Below are positions 42,947 through 59,789 of a DNA stretch of 64,000 bases, piece after piece. This DNA comes from Brenneria sp. hezel4-2-4. GTDB taxonomy: Bacteria > Pseudomonadota > Gammaproteobacteria > Enterobacterales > Enterobacteriaceae. A model generated the notes under the pieces. That model ran no database searches. It saw only the letters and a list, made by a program, of their open reading frames with translations, and was not told the origin of the DNA. The DNA is taken from positions 806,001-870,000 of the forward strand of contig NZ_JABJXS010000001.1 of assembly GCF_013155275.1 (NCBI RefSeq). The letters are read 5' to 3'. Position numbers and translations under genes: made by a program. Within the stretch, counting starts at the first letter, position 1, and each line of letters opens with the position of its first letter.

Positions 42947-44170
42947 TTAATAGAATGTTTGTTTGATATTCCTCCTTATCTTTTTCATCGATTCTTTACG
43001 CACCATTTGCGTTAATAATGACTGCATGCGCGGCAGCACATGCAACAGATGCGTTTTAAATCCGTCACAAAAATAATTTTTATTCGGCCGACCATCGCTG
43101 GAAATTTCAAAGCGATGTTTTGGGCAGCCGCCATGACATACCGGCCTTACCGCGCAATTCAGGCAATCTTTACTGATGTTTTTCAGTTTATGCTGACCAA
43201 AAGCGATATTGCGCGGTGAATTAACCAACGAGACCAAATCATCCTGATTAATATTTCCCAGCTTATGTTCGGGATATACAAAATGGTCGCAGGAATAGAC
43301 ATCGCCGTTCGACTCGACAATAAGATTTCCGCCGCAGGTTTCATTAATGACACAGGCGCTGAGCTGACCGGTCATTTTGGTCAACGTATGCTCAAAATTC
43401 ATGACAAATACATTGCCCAAATCGTGTTGCACCCAGTAATCAAAAATAGTATTCAGGAAACGCCCGTAGGCTTTGGCGGGAACAGACCATTCCGTTACGC
43501 TGCACTGGCCGGAAAAATCAGGCTGGATCAGCATCAGTCCGTTTGCGTCCGGCTGCGCCGCACGGCGCTCCACCAGCGGAATAAACTGCATATAACGGCT
43601 GCCGATGCGCTTGAGAAAATGGTAAACGTCCAGCGGACGTTTAACGTTTTCCGCATTCACCACCGTCAACGTATTGAATTCGACCCGGTGACGCTTCAAC
43701 GCCTCCAGCCCTTGCATCACGGCATCAAAGGTGCTTTTTCCGCTTCGGGTAAGGCGATGCGCGTCGTTGCTGATCCGGTCGCCATCGATCGACAGACCGA
43801 CCAGAAACTGGTTTTCCTTTAGAAAGCGCGCCCAGTCATCGTCAATATTGATGCCGTTGGTTTGAAAGAAATTATTGATCCGTTTGCCGCCGCGGTATTG
43901 ATTCTGTAACCGTAGCGCCTCACGAAAGAAATCAATGCCCAGCAGCGTCGGTTCGCCGCCCTGCCACAGAAAGTCCACCACGTCGGCCTGCTGCCCGCTG
44001 ATATTTTTACGGATATAATTTTCCAGCGTTTCGCCATCCATCTTCCAACGGCTTTTCCGCTCTGGATAAAGGTGCTCCTTCTCCAGATAAAAACAGTAAG
44101 AGCAATCGATATTGCATACCGAACCCGACGGCTTGGCCATCAATTGAAAATTGGCAATGGATTGGCTCAT
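42947..44170 (-). CDS. Anaerobic sulfatase-maturating enzyme (radical SAM, SPASM)
   Basis: 407 residues. The radical-SAM cluster motif C19-x3-C23-x2-C26 (CNIDCSYC) is followed by WQGGEPTLLG near 70 and LSIDGDR near 124. The C-terminal SPASM region has C-rich segments: CVINETCGGN, SCDHFVYPEHKLGN, and CLNCAVRPVCHGGCPKHR near 335-353, which bind two auxiliary iron-sulfur clusters. Such anSME enzymes convert the Cys (or Ser) of the sulfatase motif to formylglycine, even without oxygen. The adjacent sulfatase with a C-S-P-S-R motif is the obvious client. Confidence 0.92.
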   Translation of the reverse strand: MSQSIANFQLMAKPSGSVCNIDCSYCFYLEKEHLYPERKSRWKMDGETLENYIRKNISGQQADVVDFLWQGGEPTLLGIDFFREALRLQNQYRGGKRINNFFQTNGINIDDDWARFLKENQFLVGLSIDGDRISNDAHRLTRSGKSTFDAVMQGLEALKRHRVEFNTLTVVNAENVKRPLDVYHFLKRIGSRYMQFIPLVERRAAQPDANGLMLIQPDFSGQCSVTEWSVPAKAYGRFLNTIFDYWVQHDLGNVFVMNFEHTLTKMTGQLSACVINETCGGNLIVESNGDVYSCDHFVYPEHKLGNINQDDLVSLVNSPRNIAFGQHKLKNISKDCLNCAVRPVCHGGCPKHRFEISSDGRPNKNYFCDGFKTHLLHVLPRMQSLLTQMVRKESMKKIRRNIKQTFY

Positions 44171-44316
44171 GGATACCTCTGTCTCTGCTTACGGGGGGGA
44201 CAACCACTTATTGAGTTCCGTGCGGTTGGGATTGCCAACGTCCTTGTCGGCCGATAGTCATCAAACACAGCGGTTTCTTTTCTCCCGACGCGCGATCGTC
44301 AATCCGGCGCCTCCAT

Positions 44317-45771
44317 TCACTGCGCTGCGGGCAACACCGTCACAATCGCCCGCCGATAGGACGTTAATGCCGGAGAGCCGTTGTCTTTCCCTTCCAGAAT
44401 AATATGGAACGGCGTCGCTGTCTTGACGGCGGGCGCGGTGAAACGGGTTTGTTCCCCCTCTTGATGAGACAGCTCAAGTCCCGGCCCAAAATGAATGCCC
44501 ATCGCCGTTGCGGTCGGTTCTTTGTATTGCCACCAGCGATACGTGACCTGATTGCCGTCGACATCGCCGGAACCCTGCGCCGAGAGCGTGACCACCTCGC
44601 CGGATTTCACCTGCCAGGACAAAATCTGTGTCCCCGGCGCGCCATTGAGCACCAGATTGGGGTTATGGTTGGCTTTTTTCACCTCCCCGGTCAGAGTCCA
44701 GTCCATTCGGGCGGCAAAGTCATTCTGGAAAGCATCGCGCCACCGCCAGATCGTCGCTGGCGCCGTGCGGTATTTTTTCCCGTCGACGCCCATGACTTCA
44801 TCCGATGTGCTGACGCGCAAGCCTCCCGCATCATCCGGTGCGACAGCGGCATAGCGCCCGCCCCAGCCGCCATATTCCGGATGTTCAGGATCGCCAAGCC
44901 CGGTGCGCAGCAAATACAGGAAGGATGGCGAATCGCCTTCCATCGAGTATTCCACCGCCGGATATACCGCGCCCAGCGGGCCTTTACGCCGGATGTTCTC
45001 CGCCAGCCATTCGTTATTCACTTTGCTCATATCGCCGCCGATCGCCCGCGACGAAGATATCCCGATCCAGGTTGACAGGAAATACTCATTCCAGGCATGA
45101 ATGCTGGTGATATAGCGCAGCTGCGGGAAATTACCGCGGATCCACACGCCGGTGTTATCCTGATCGGAAATGGCATAAACACGGATCTTCTTGATGAAAG
45201 CGGCAACCTCTTCCGGCGTCCGGCGCGCTTTTACATCATGCAGCGCCTGGGCCAGATCGACGCCGCCGCCCCACAGGGTAATCCATAAGGGACGATCGTC
45301 CTGTTTATCCACCGCCTGAATGATAAGCTCTGACGCCGGCGTCGATTTGCCATCGCCGACATACGCCATGCCGTATCCCGCCTGCCCGCTGCGAACCACC
45401 TGGCGTAGCGCCTGAGCGGAAGGGTATCCCTGCGCATGTTTCTGTAGATTTGGCAACACGCGCTCATAGGCATCAATACGTTCGTGGATCATCGGCGTGT
45501 TGACTTTGTCGCGCAGCCAGGTCGAGGTGGTCGCCACGATGCCTTCTACGTCAAATTCATTGCTGTACAACAAAAATCGAACCAGAGACTGGGAATCGTC
45601 CGGCTCATTGCCAATATCACTCAGAATCAGTATGCGGGTTTTTTCCGCGTTCACCGCCGCCGCAGCCCCCTCGGTTACCGCGGAGGCCGCCGCCACGGAA
45701 AATGCCGGACAACATGCCGCCAGACATACGCTCAATGAAATTGATTTAATCTTTTTTGCTGAAAAAAACAT
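44317..45771 (-). CDS. DUF1593 secreted protein (nucleoside-hydrolase-like N-domain)
   Basis: 484 residues from ATG 45771, after AAGGG; the longer frame begins within the porin gene. The signal peptide FFSAKKIKSISLSVCL...FSVAAASA is clear. The N-terminal domain (about 45-330) has RILILSDIGNEPDDSQSL, whose Asp cluster resembles the calcium site of inosine-uridine nucleoside hydrolases, and ITLWGGGVDLAQAL. The C-terminal domain (about 370-480) is beta-rich and Ig-like. DUF1593 proteins are periplasmic or secreted and are predicted carbohydrate-active, but no reaction has been settled to my knowledge. It lies 13 bp after the porin gene in a likely operon with the maturase and sulfatase, so a role in breaking a glycosidic bond of the imported compound is plausible. 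Confidence 0.82.
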   Translation of the reverse strand: MFFSAKKIKSISLSVCLAACCPAFSVAAASAVTEGAAAAVNAEKTRILILSDIGNEPDDSQSLVRFLLYSNEFDVEGIVATTSTWLRDKVNTPMIHERIDAYERVLPNLQKHAQGYPSAQALRQVVRSGQAGYGMAYVGDGKSTPASELIIQAVDKQDDRPLWITLWGGGVDLAQALHDVKARRTPEEVAAFIKKIRVYAISDQDNTGVWIRGNFPQLRYITSIHAWNEYFLSTWIGISSSRAIGGDMSKVNNEWLAENIRRKGPLGAVYPAVEYSMEGDSPSFLYLLRTGLGDPEHPEYGGWGGRYAAVAPDDAGGLRVSTSDEVMGVDGKKYRTAPATIWRWRDAFQNDFAARMDWTLTGEVKKANHNPNLVLNGAPGTQILSWQVKSGEVVTLSAQGSGDVDGNQVTYRWWQYKEPTATAMGIHFGPGLELSHQEGEQTRFTAPAVKTATPFHIILEGKDNGSPALTSYRRAIVTVLPAAQ

Positions 45772-45784
45772 ATTTTTTCCCTTA

Positions 45785-47395
<1,611 letters not shown>

Positions 47396-47660
47396 TCACT
47401 CGGTCATGCTCCGTCGTGATGTATCCCTGATGCGGCAAAAAACGGCAATTAGGTACTTTTCCAGGATTAAAAAAACTCCAGGATTAAAAAAAAACCCGCC
47501 CAGCCGGATGAATCATCATTTCACCCAACAAGACAGGTTTCGCCTGAATTAAATCAGTTACGTCCTATTTAATGTCACTATAATTTATATTCTTTTATTC
47601 ATTCAACTTTTACAATTTCGAAACGTGAGCGAAGTCACCTGAAAAAATCTCATCAATATC

Positions 47661-48497
47661 CTATTTTGAATTATTGTTCAGTCGATTGATATGAATAGTC
47701 AAAAACATGATTTCATCCGTTGTCAACTGATATTGATAGTGTCGCTCAACATAATTGTAAACTCGCATCGCACAGGCATAGGCCGTCTGCATTATTTCTT
47801 TTATGCCTTCATAAATACTGTCATCGGCATGGCTTACCGCATTCCGATTGAATAATCGTAATGCAAAAAACTTCAAGTGCGTAATGAAACGTTGGTAATC
47901 GATGGAATTTTCATCGTATTTAATACGCAGGTCATATTTTACAATGGTTAATATATCCTTAATAAGCGTAGCGCTTTGCACGGTGCTTTGCATATCGGTG
48001 TTGTTTTTCGCATTAACCAGATGCAGCGCGATAAATCCCGCTTCATCGTCGGGTAAACGGACTTGCAGTTTTTCCTCTATAATATCCAACGCGCGCAAAC
48101 CGACGGAAAACTCTTTCGGATAGAAGAGCTTAATTTCCCACAGCAATTGATTATGAATTTTCATGTCGCTTTTAAAGCGTTTGACCGAAAAATTAATATG
48201 GTCGCTCAAGGCCAGAAACAGCGTATCCTGTAATTCAATATCCAATGCACTACGCGCCAGCACAATGATCTGTTCGGTAATATTCAGATAGACGGGAGGA
48301 ATTTCCGCCAGAATTTCCGCAAAAAAAGCGTTCAGCCCGCCGCTGGTTTTGAGAAAACGGCTCTCGATCATCTTTTCATCCACACAATCGCCATTTTTCT
48401 TGCCAAAACCAATGCCGCGCCCCAGTGCTACGCACTCTTCTCCTTTGTCTGTCACCGCCAGCACCGCATTATTGCTTAATATTCTGTTTATTTTCAT
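47661..48497 (-). CDS. bglG: BglG/LicT-family transcriptional antiterminator
   Basis: 278 residues starting at the usual MKINRILSNNAVLA (ATG 48497); the frame extends upstream without a start site. The N-terminal co-antiterminator domain (1-55) binds RNA. Two PRD domains follow, with conserved His residues that receive phosphate from the PTS (LSDHINFSVKRF near 105, FIALHLVNAK near 165, ERHYQYQLTTDEIMFLTIHINRL at the end). It binds RAT sites in nascent mRNA to prevent termination when substrate is present. Two RAT/terminator leaders are visible, one before bglF and one before bglA. It is encoded directly after bglF. Confidence 0.92.
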   Translation of the reverse strand: MKINRILSNNAVLAVTDKGEECVALGRGIGFGKKNGDCVDEKMIESRFLKTSGGLNAFFAEILAEIPPVYLNITEQIIVLARSALDIELQDTLFLALSDHINFSVKRFKSDMKIHNQLLWEIKLFYPKEFSVGLRALDIIEEKLQVRLPDDEAGFIALHLVNAKNNTDMQSTVQSATLIKDILTIVKYDLRIKYDENSIDYQRFITHLKFFALRLFNRNAVSHADDSIYEGIKEIMQTAYACAMRVYNYVERHYQYQLTTDEIMFLTIHINRLNNNSK

Positions 48498-48677
48498 TAT
48501 GACGCCTGTATGGTTGTTCCGGCGGGGCAACAAGTCCCGGTATCGACCGTTGCCCTGCTCGTATTCTGCTGTCATCCTTGTGTCTTGATTCACCCACTGC
48601 GGACACAGTCTACGCCATTATAGGTAGGTAATAACCTGACGATGCTTGTCCGCACCCTTTTTCAGTCTGCATCATAA

Positions 48678-50750
<2,073 letters not shown>

Positions 50751-50804
50751 AATGGGTTACTTGTAGCAAGTCCGTGCCGAGAAAGCCACTGCTATGTTTT
50801 ATTT

Positions 50805-50820
50805 TGTGAAAAGTATCACT
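50805..50820. promoter_or_regulatory. CRP site before bglF
   Basis: TGTGA-N6-TCACT differs from the CRP consensus TGTGA-N6-TCACA at one base. It lies 55 bp upstream of the RAT site, where a promoter is expected. It implies catabolite control. Confidence 0.65.
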
Positions 50821-50849
50821 AAATTTTTACCAGGGCATCAACAAAAGCC

Positions 50850-51290
50850 CGCGTCCCAACGTATCGCGTACCGTCCCTGGTAAGCTTGCCATATTACGCC
50901 GAGAGCAATCCGCGCAATATGGCATGTCCATGACTTCCCTGAAAACGGCTTGTCTCTTCGTCACAACTCAGGAAGAAACGCCGAGCAACGGTTTGTTTTT
51001 CCCTTTGGCGTAAAAGGGGCTGAGTCGGGGGAGGCCTTTAGGATGAGCCGCAGGGATGCGGCTCAAGCCAGTGCCGCGTCAGGAACGCGTCACTGGCGGT
51101 CCGTCAAAAGGACTCCCCCGGCGAAGGCATCGCGTAGCGACCCCGTTCCGCCCAAAAGCCAGAGGTCAAGGAGCTGCGGCGATTGAGCGCTCCTTGTCGG
51201 GCGCGTGCTACGACGTGGCATGAAAATACCTTTCTTTTCGCGCACGAAATAGCTCTGAACCCACATATTTACCATTATCGGTAAATATGT
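50850..51290. repeat. GC-rich palindrome-rich intergenic region
   Basis: About 440 bp between bglF and bglA without a credible gene. It holds several hairpins, including GAGCCGC/GCGGCTC (51043-51063), GCCAGTG/CACTGGC (51067-51097) and, near 50887-50926, CCATATT/AATATGG. It resembles an array of REP-type palindromes. The next 40 bp before bglA carry a palindrome ACCATTATCGGTAAATATGTG near 51270. Confidence 0.5.
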
Positions 51291-51329
51291 GAATAAGAGA
51301 CAAGAAACGACAGGGATTAACCCGCAATA

Positions 51330-52838
<1,509 letters not shown>

Positions 52839-52931
52839 TCTACCCACAGTTATAGCGGCTAACGCGGCCTAACTCAAGCGCCCAGCGATGATCTCTTGAT
52901 CGGTGTCTGAAATTTAATAGAGGAATTCACT

Positions 52932-52955
52932 CTCGGCCCGGCTCGCCGGGCCGAG
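52932..52955 (-). terminator. Hairpin after katG
   Basis: Perfect 10-bp stem CTCGGCCCGG/CCGGGCCGAG with loop CTCG, 38 bp beyond the katG stop. There is no clear T-run, so termination may be weak. Confidence 0.5.
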
Positions 52956-52992
52956 AATGTTCAGACGCGATGGGTTAACATCGCGCTACGGA

Positions 52993-55221
<2,229 letters not shown>

Positions 55222-55422
55222 CTATCGACTCGGCCAGTCTGGTGTACGAATGTTGAGTCGTTGACATGAAATTGCTCGTAATATTCGCCTTGGGTGCTGC
55301 GCTAACGGTTAACGTAAAACATGGAATTTCATTGGATCGTTATCAAAAGAACGTCCGTTGACGGCGCGTTCTTTCGGCTGAAATTCACGAGTAATCTTAC
55401 TCAGTTCAGGGTTATAGATAAA

Positions 55423-55459
55423 ATAGAATCACATGACCATTGCGATAGCTGCTAACTAT
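55423..55459. promoter_or_regulatory. OxyR binding site upstream of katG
   Basis: ATAG (55423), then after a gap ATAG (55445) and CTAT (55456). The 15-mer 55445-55459 fits ATAG-N-T-N3-A-N-CTAT exactly. The left ATAG is placed 22 bp away, as expected for the next half of the tetrameric OxyR site. The rest of the 55195-55551 gap holds no gene. Confidence 0.7.
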
Positions 55460-55551
55460 CAATTAGCTAAAAACAAAAGCTGAATATTGCAGATTAGGAA
55501 AGGACGGCAGTAGCAGGCCAACAAGATAACGGTGTATGCCGCGACACGCAC

Positions 55552-56427
55552 TTACCGGGGTGATTGACGCGCCATGCCCCTGCGCGAAGGCAGCTTCACC
55601 ACCGCGATGAAGGTTCCGCCAATCACCAGCACGGCGCCGGCCAGTTTATAGGCATTCAGGCTATCGCCCATCAGCACTACGCCCATGCCGATGGCAAACA
55701 CCGGGCTTAACAACGAGAACGGGATAATCTGGTTCACCGGATAACGTTTTAACAGCCAGTACCAGAGCGAGTACGCCACCAGCGACGCGCCGATGGCGCT
55801 GTAAAACACCGCAAACCAGCCTCGCCATGACGCATCCGCCAACGCCCCGATCTGATCGGTCTCAAACACCAGCGACGCCAAACCGACAAGCGGGATGGCA
55901 AAAAACGACATCCACCCGGCCATGGTCACCGGATGGATATTGACCGAGGATTTAACAATAATATTGCTCACCGCCCACCCCATGGCGCTGATAAGCAGTA
56001 AGATGACGGCGCTCCACGACGCGGCCGTCGGACTGCCTGAAATCACCACCGCGCCGCTCAGCGAAACCGCGATCCCCAGACACTGCACCAGACGCAGCTT
56101 TTCATTAAGAAATAGCGCCGCGATGATCATGGCGAACGGCGTGCCTAACTGGACGAGCACTGCCGCGGTGCCGGCATCGGTAAAACGCATACCGACAAAT
56201 AGCAGCGCGAAATGCAACAGCCCGAAGGTCAATGCCAGCCACAGCATCGTTTTCAACTGTTCGCGGTTTATCCGCGTGAAGGGAACAATCAGTAGGGCGA
56301 CGACGACAAACCGCAGCAACGTTAAAAATAGCGGCGGCAACTCCGCGATACCCATTTTGATGGCGATAACATTGAATGCCCACATGAAGACAACCAGTAA
56401 AACAATGAACACATGCCCTAACGCCAC
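55552..56427 (-). CDS. DMT-family transporter (EamA)
   Basis: 291 residues with ten predicted membrane helices in two EamA repeats. It starts FIVLLVVFMWAFNVIAIKMG, and the first repeat contains LLRFVVVALLIVPF and DAGTAAVLVQLGTPF. The second repeat contains YSAIGASLVAYSLWYWLLKRYP and ends with GAVLVIGGTFIAV. Such proteins often export amino acids or metabolites. It lies downstream of the glutamate dehydrogenase gene with a hairpin between, so co-transcription is uncertain. Substrate unknown. Confidence 0.88.
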   Translation of the reverse strand: MALGHVFIVLLVVFMWAFNVIAIKMGIAELPPLFLTLLRFVVVALLIVPFTRINREQLKTMLWLALTFGLLHFALLFVGMRFTDAGTAAVLVQLGTPFAMIIAALFLNEKLRLVQCLGIAVSLSGAVVISGSPTAASWSAVILLLISAMGWAVSNIIVKSSVNIHPVTMAGWMSFFAIPLVGLASLVFETDQIGALADASWRGWFAVFYSAIGASLVAYSLWYWLLKRYPVNQIIPFSLLSPVFAIGMGVVLMGDSLNAYKLAGAVLVIGGTFIAVVKLPSRRGMARQSPR

Positions 56428-56457
56428 AATGTTAACCTTTTATATAAAGAAACAGGC

Positions 56458-56485
56458 AGCCTCTCACCCATCCGAGTGAGAGGCT
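56458..56485 (-). terminator. Hairpin between glutamate dehydrogenase and EamA genes
   Basis: 10-bp perfect stem AGCCTCTCAC/GTGAGAGGCT, loop of 8 nt. On the minus strand it is followed by GCCTGTTTCTTT, a weak T-rich tail. Confidence 0.5.
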
Positions 56486-56528
56486 ATGCGAACCACCCCG
56501 GCGATATGAACCTGCGGGCAAATCCGAC

Positions 56529-57800
56529 TCAGGGATACAACCCGCGTTCTTTACGCGCCATCAATATCCTTTCGCAGGCGACCGCATAAGCGGCGGTACG
56601 CAGCGTCACCTGTAGCTTATCCGCTTTTTGCCATACGGCATCCAGGGCATTTTTCATGATGTGATCCAGCCGGTTATTAATCTCGTCCTCGCTCCAGAAA
56701 AAGCTGGAAAAATCCTGCACCCATTCGAAATAGCTGACCGTTACCCCGCCGGCATTACAAACCACATCGGGCACCACCACGATATTGCGCTGACGCAAAA
56801 TATCATCGGCTTCAGGGAAGGTCGGGCCATTGGCGCCCTCAAGCACCAGCCGGCATGACAAGTTGGCCGCTCTTTGCGGCGTGATTTGCCCTTCCAGCGC
56901 CGCCGGGATCAGAATATCAAATTCCTGCAACCAGAAATCATCACTGCGGATAACGTCGGCCTGGGGATAACCGGCGATGGCGCCGTGCGATTGCTGCCAG
57001 GCCATTAATGCGGGAATGTTAATGCCGTCCGCGTGATAGAGCGTTGCGCTGTGATCCTGTACCGCCACGACCTTCGCCCCCTGCCTGGCGAATAGCATCG
57101 CCGCGATGCTGCCCACATTGCCGAACCCCTGCACCGCCACGCGGGCGCCATCAAGGGATAAGCCAATGTTGTCAGCCGCCGCGCAGCCGGTGACAAACAC
57201 CCCGCGTCCGGTGGCGCTGACGCGACCGAGAGAACCGCCCAGATGAATGGGTTTACCGGTCACGACGCCGGTTGTGGTGGCGCCGACATTCATCGAGTAG
57301 GTATCCATCATCCATGCCATGATCTGCCCGTTGGTGCCGACATCCGGCGCCGGGATATCCTGCTGCGGGCCTATCACGCCGCCAATCTCGCTGGTATAAC
57401 GGCGGGTCAGGCGCTCAAGCTCTTTAACCGACAATGCTTTCGGATCGACGCGGATCCCGCCTTTGGCTCCGCCGAACGGCAGGTTCAGTACCGCGCTCTT
57501 GATCGTCATCCAGGCCGAAAGCGCCATAACCTCATCCAGCGAGACGTCAGGATGAAAGCGGACGCCGCCTTTGCCCGGTCCGCGTGATAAATTGTGCTGT
57601 ACCCGGTAACCCTCAAAATGTCGAATGCTGCCGTCATCCATTTCCAGAGGAATATCCACAATCAGCGTCCGTTTGGGATGGCGCAACGTATCGATCCATT
57701 CGCCTAACTCACCGAGGTACGGCGACACGCGTTCAATTTGTGATAAATAGGTGGCCCACGCAGAGGACTTATCTGCCGAAACATAAGACAGTGTGCTCAT
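56529..57800 (-). CDS. Glutamate dehydrogenase (Glu/Leu/Phe/Val dehydrogenase family)
   Basis: 423 residues. The catalytic region has [18 protein letters not shown] near 78, Lys113 in FGGAKGG, and [14 protein letters not shown] near 150-163 with the catalytic Asp. The Rossmann fold has [14 protein letters not shown] near 225, and late conserved [12 protein letters not shown] near 325. It interconverts glutamate with 2-oxoglutarate and ammonia. The short 420-residue form with this N-terminus resembles NAD-linked catabolic enzymes rather than the enterobacterial NADP-linked GdhA of about 447 residues, so it probably serves amino-acid catabolism. It sits next to an aminotransferase-hydantoinase operon and a TetR regulator. 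Confidence 0.92.
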   Translation of the reverse strand: MSTLSYVSADKSSAWATYLSQIERVSPYLGELGEWIDTLRHPKRTLIVDIPLEMDDGSIRHFEGYRVQHNLSRGPGKGGVRFHPDVSLDEVMALSAWMTIKSAVLNLPFGGAKGGIRVDPKALSVKELERLTRRYTSEIGGVIGPQQDIPAPDVGTNGQIMAWMMDTYSMNVGATTTGVVTGKPIHLGGSLGRVSATGRGVFVTGCAAADNIGLSLDGARVAVQGFGNVGSIAAMLFARQGAKVVAVQDHSATLYHADGINIPALMAWQQSHGAIAGYPQADVIRSDDFWLQEFDILIPAALEGQITPQRAANLSCRLVLEGANGPTFPEADDILRQRNIVVVPDVVCNAGGVTVSYFEWVQDFSSFFWSEDEINNRLDHIMKNALDAVWQKADKLQVTLRTAAYAVACERILMARKERGLYP

Positions 57801-57914
57801 GATTAACTATACCTGCTGATTTAGTTGAAAAACATCATCATTTACCTGAAGAACGGACGTAAGAATCCCTCGCCGCGCGGCGATAGTCAGTTCAATAAGC
57901 CAGGGTGTCGTTTT

Positions 57915-58520
57915 TTACCGTATCCGGCTGGTCGCGGCCGTCACCGGTTTAACCTCCGCCCAACCTTTAAGGCCGCCGATAAGCACCGACATTAACTGCG
58001 TGCCGACTTCCCTTTCACTCAGGCCGACGGTATCCATCAGGTCAAAGATCTCCCGCGGATCAAACAGGATGTTCCACAGGAAGACGGCTTTATCGCCGAT
58101 GTCCGGCAGCGCCATTTCGGCCATCGCCTCGCGCAGCGGCGGCCTGACGGCATCGGCCTGTACCAGAAGATAATCGGCGCCTTCCCACAGGCGCTCCAGA
58201 TAGCCGCGCCGGTTACGCATCGGCACCATCGCCGCCCCGCGCTCACGCACCAGCTTGATCCAGTAACGGCAAACCTTTTCCAGCCGCTCCAGGCCGGTGC
58301 AGGTTTGCCGCTCGCTGAACGCCAACAACAGTGCCCCCACATCGCGCCGATAGGTATTCAACACCTCTTCAACCGATGAAAACTGGCGATATGCGGTCGC
58401 CACCGATACTTGCGCCTCCACAGCAATCTCGGACAGGCTGATCGGCCCCTCCGCCACCTCAAACAACCGGGCGGCCGCCTGAATCAGACTTTTGCGATTT
58501 CGTTCGGTATCACTGCGCAT
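57915..58520 (-). CDS. TetR-family regulator
   Basis: 201 residues. The N-terminal helix-turn-helix (about 8-55) reads KSLIQAAARLFEV, then ISLSEIAVEAQVSVATAYRQF, the standard TetR arrangement. The C-terminal ligand domain is unassigned. It lies between glutamate dehydrogenase and the aminotransferase-hydantoinase operon, all on the same strand. It may control either, with the ~115-bp and ~55-bp gaps as operator sites. The ligand is unknown. Confidence 0.88.
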   Translation of the reverse strand: MRSDTERNRKSLIQAAARLFEVAEGPISLSEIAVEAQVSVATAYRQFSSVEEVLNTYRRDVGALLLAFSERQTCTGLERLEKVCRYWIKLVRERGAAMVPMRNRRGYLERLWEGADYLLVQADAVRPPLREAMAEMALPDIGDKAVFLWNILFDPREIFDLMDTVGLSEREVGTQLMSVLIGGLKGWAEVKPVTAATSRIR

Positions 58521-58575
58521 AATCCCACTCCATACGATGCAAATTAATGTATTACACTGTTGTTGCTTTTGTTTG

Positions 58576-59739
58576 TTAACTCAGCATCGCCAGGCCGCGC
58601 TTCAGTCTGGCGACGCCTTCGGCGATGGCCTCTTTACTGGCCGCATAGGATAGACGCAAATGACTTTCCCCCGCCGCGCCGAATTCGCTGCCCGGACGAA
58701 CGGCAAGGCCTTGTTCACGCAGCAGCCCCACCATATCAATGGCCGGGATCGGCAATGAATAAGACGGGAAGCAGTAAAACGCCCCTTCCGGCTGATTGAG
58801 CGCCAAGCCGGGAATAGCCGATAAGCCGTCCATCATCAGCGCGCGACGCTCGCGGTAGACCGCATACATCCGTTTCACGTCATCTCCACAGGATTTTAAC
58901 GCCACCAGCGCCGCCCGTTGCACCGCCGTGTTGACGGAGCCATTCAGGGTATTGTGCACGCGCGCCGCCGCCGTAATCATATCAGCCGGCCCCGCCAGAT
59001 ACCCTACCCGCCAGCCCGTCATGGCATAACTTTTCGAGAAAGTCTGACAGTACAGGGTGCGGCCTTTGAAAGCGGGAACCTGCAATACCGACGTAAAGGC
59101 CTGGTCGGTAAAGACTAAATCACTGTAGGCCTCATCGGCAATCACCAGCGTACCGGTCTTGCGGACAATACGGCCCAGCGTTTCGATCTCGCGCTGGCTA
59201 TGGACAATCCCGGTCGGGTTTCCCGGGTTACAGAAGATGAACAAGCGCGCGCCTTCCATCATGCTTTCCAGCAGTTCAAGATCCCAGTGTAAATCGGCGC
59301 GGCAGGGCATCGGCAGACAAACGCCGCCCGCCATATTCACCAGATCGGCGTACAGCGAATAGGTCGGATCGGGGATAACCACCCGGTCGCCGGGATTGAC
59401 GATAGACAAAATCGCCGCCGCCAACCCGCCGGTGCCGCCGTGAGTGACCAGGATCTCGCCGTTGCCGACCGGATCGCCGGACAGTGAGGAAACCTGTTCG
59501 GCCAACGCCTGGCAAAGCAGTTTGTCGCCCAACAGCGGGGCATAGTGGGTGTAACCCTGCTGTAAGGCCTCCGCCGCGGCGGCGATGATGCGCGGCGGCG
59601 TATCAAAATCAGGCTCGCCCATCGCCAGCGACACCATATCGCTGCTCGACGGAGGTTGTTGCACGCGTAATGAGGTGCTCTCTACGCGTAATACGGCGTT
59701 AGACGCCTTGAAGCGCGGGACGGATGTTGAAGAACTCAT
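58576..59739 (-). CDS. PLP-dependent aminotransferase, class I
   Basis: 387 residues. Fold-type I aminotransferase: LAMGEPDFDTPPRI near 38, HGGTGGLAAAI near 100, CNPGNPTGIVHS near 170, ADEAYSDL near 197 (PLP-ring Asp), Schiff-base Lys in TFSKSYAMTGWRVGYLAG near 233-250, and the substrate-carboxylate Arg in SHLRLSYA near 366. It transfers amino groups between an amino acid and a 2-oxo acid. It follows the SDR and hydantoinase genes in the leftward operon and probably acts on their product; glutamate dehydrogenase next door could recycle the glutamate formed. Confidence 0.9.
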   Translation of the reverse strand: MSSSTSVPRFKASNAVLRVESTSLRVQQPPSSSDMVSLAMGEPDFDTPPRIIAAAAEALQQGYTHYAPLLGDKLLCQALAEQVSSLSGDPVGNGEILVTHGGTGGLAAAILSIVNPGDRVVIPDPTYSLYADLVNMAGGVCLPMPCRADLHWDLELLESMMEGARLFIFCNPGNPTGIVHSQREIETLGRIVRKTGTLVIADEAYSDLVFTDQAFTSVLQVPAFKGRTLYCQTFSKSYAMTGWRVGYLAGPADMITAAARVHNTLNGSVNTAVQRAALVALKSCGDDVKRMYAVYRERRALMMDGLSAIPGLALNQPEGAFYCFPSYSLPIPAIDMVGLLREQGLAVRPGSEFGAAGESHLRLSYAASKEAIAEGVARLKRGLAMLS

Positions 59740-59789
59740 TTCTCACCTTATCTTAATGATATTCATGGTTAATCATTGGGCTGCGGAGC

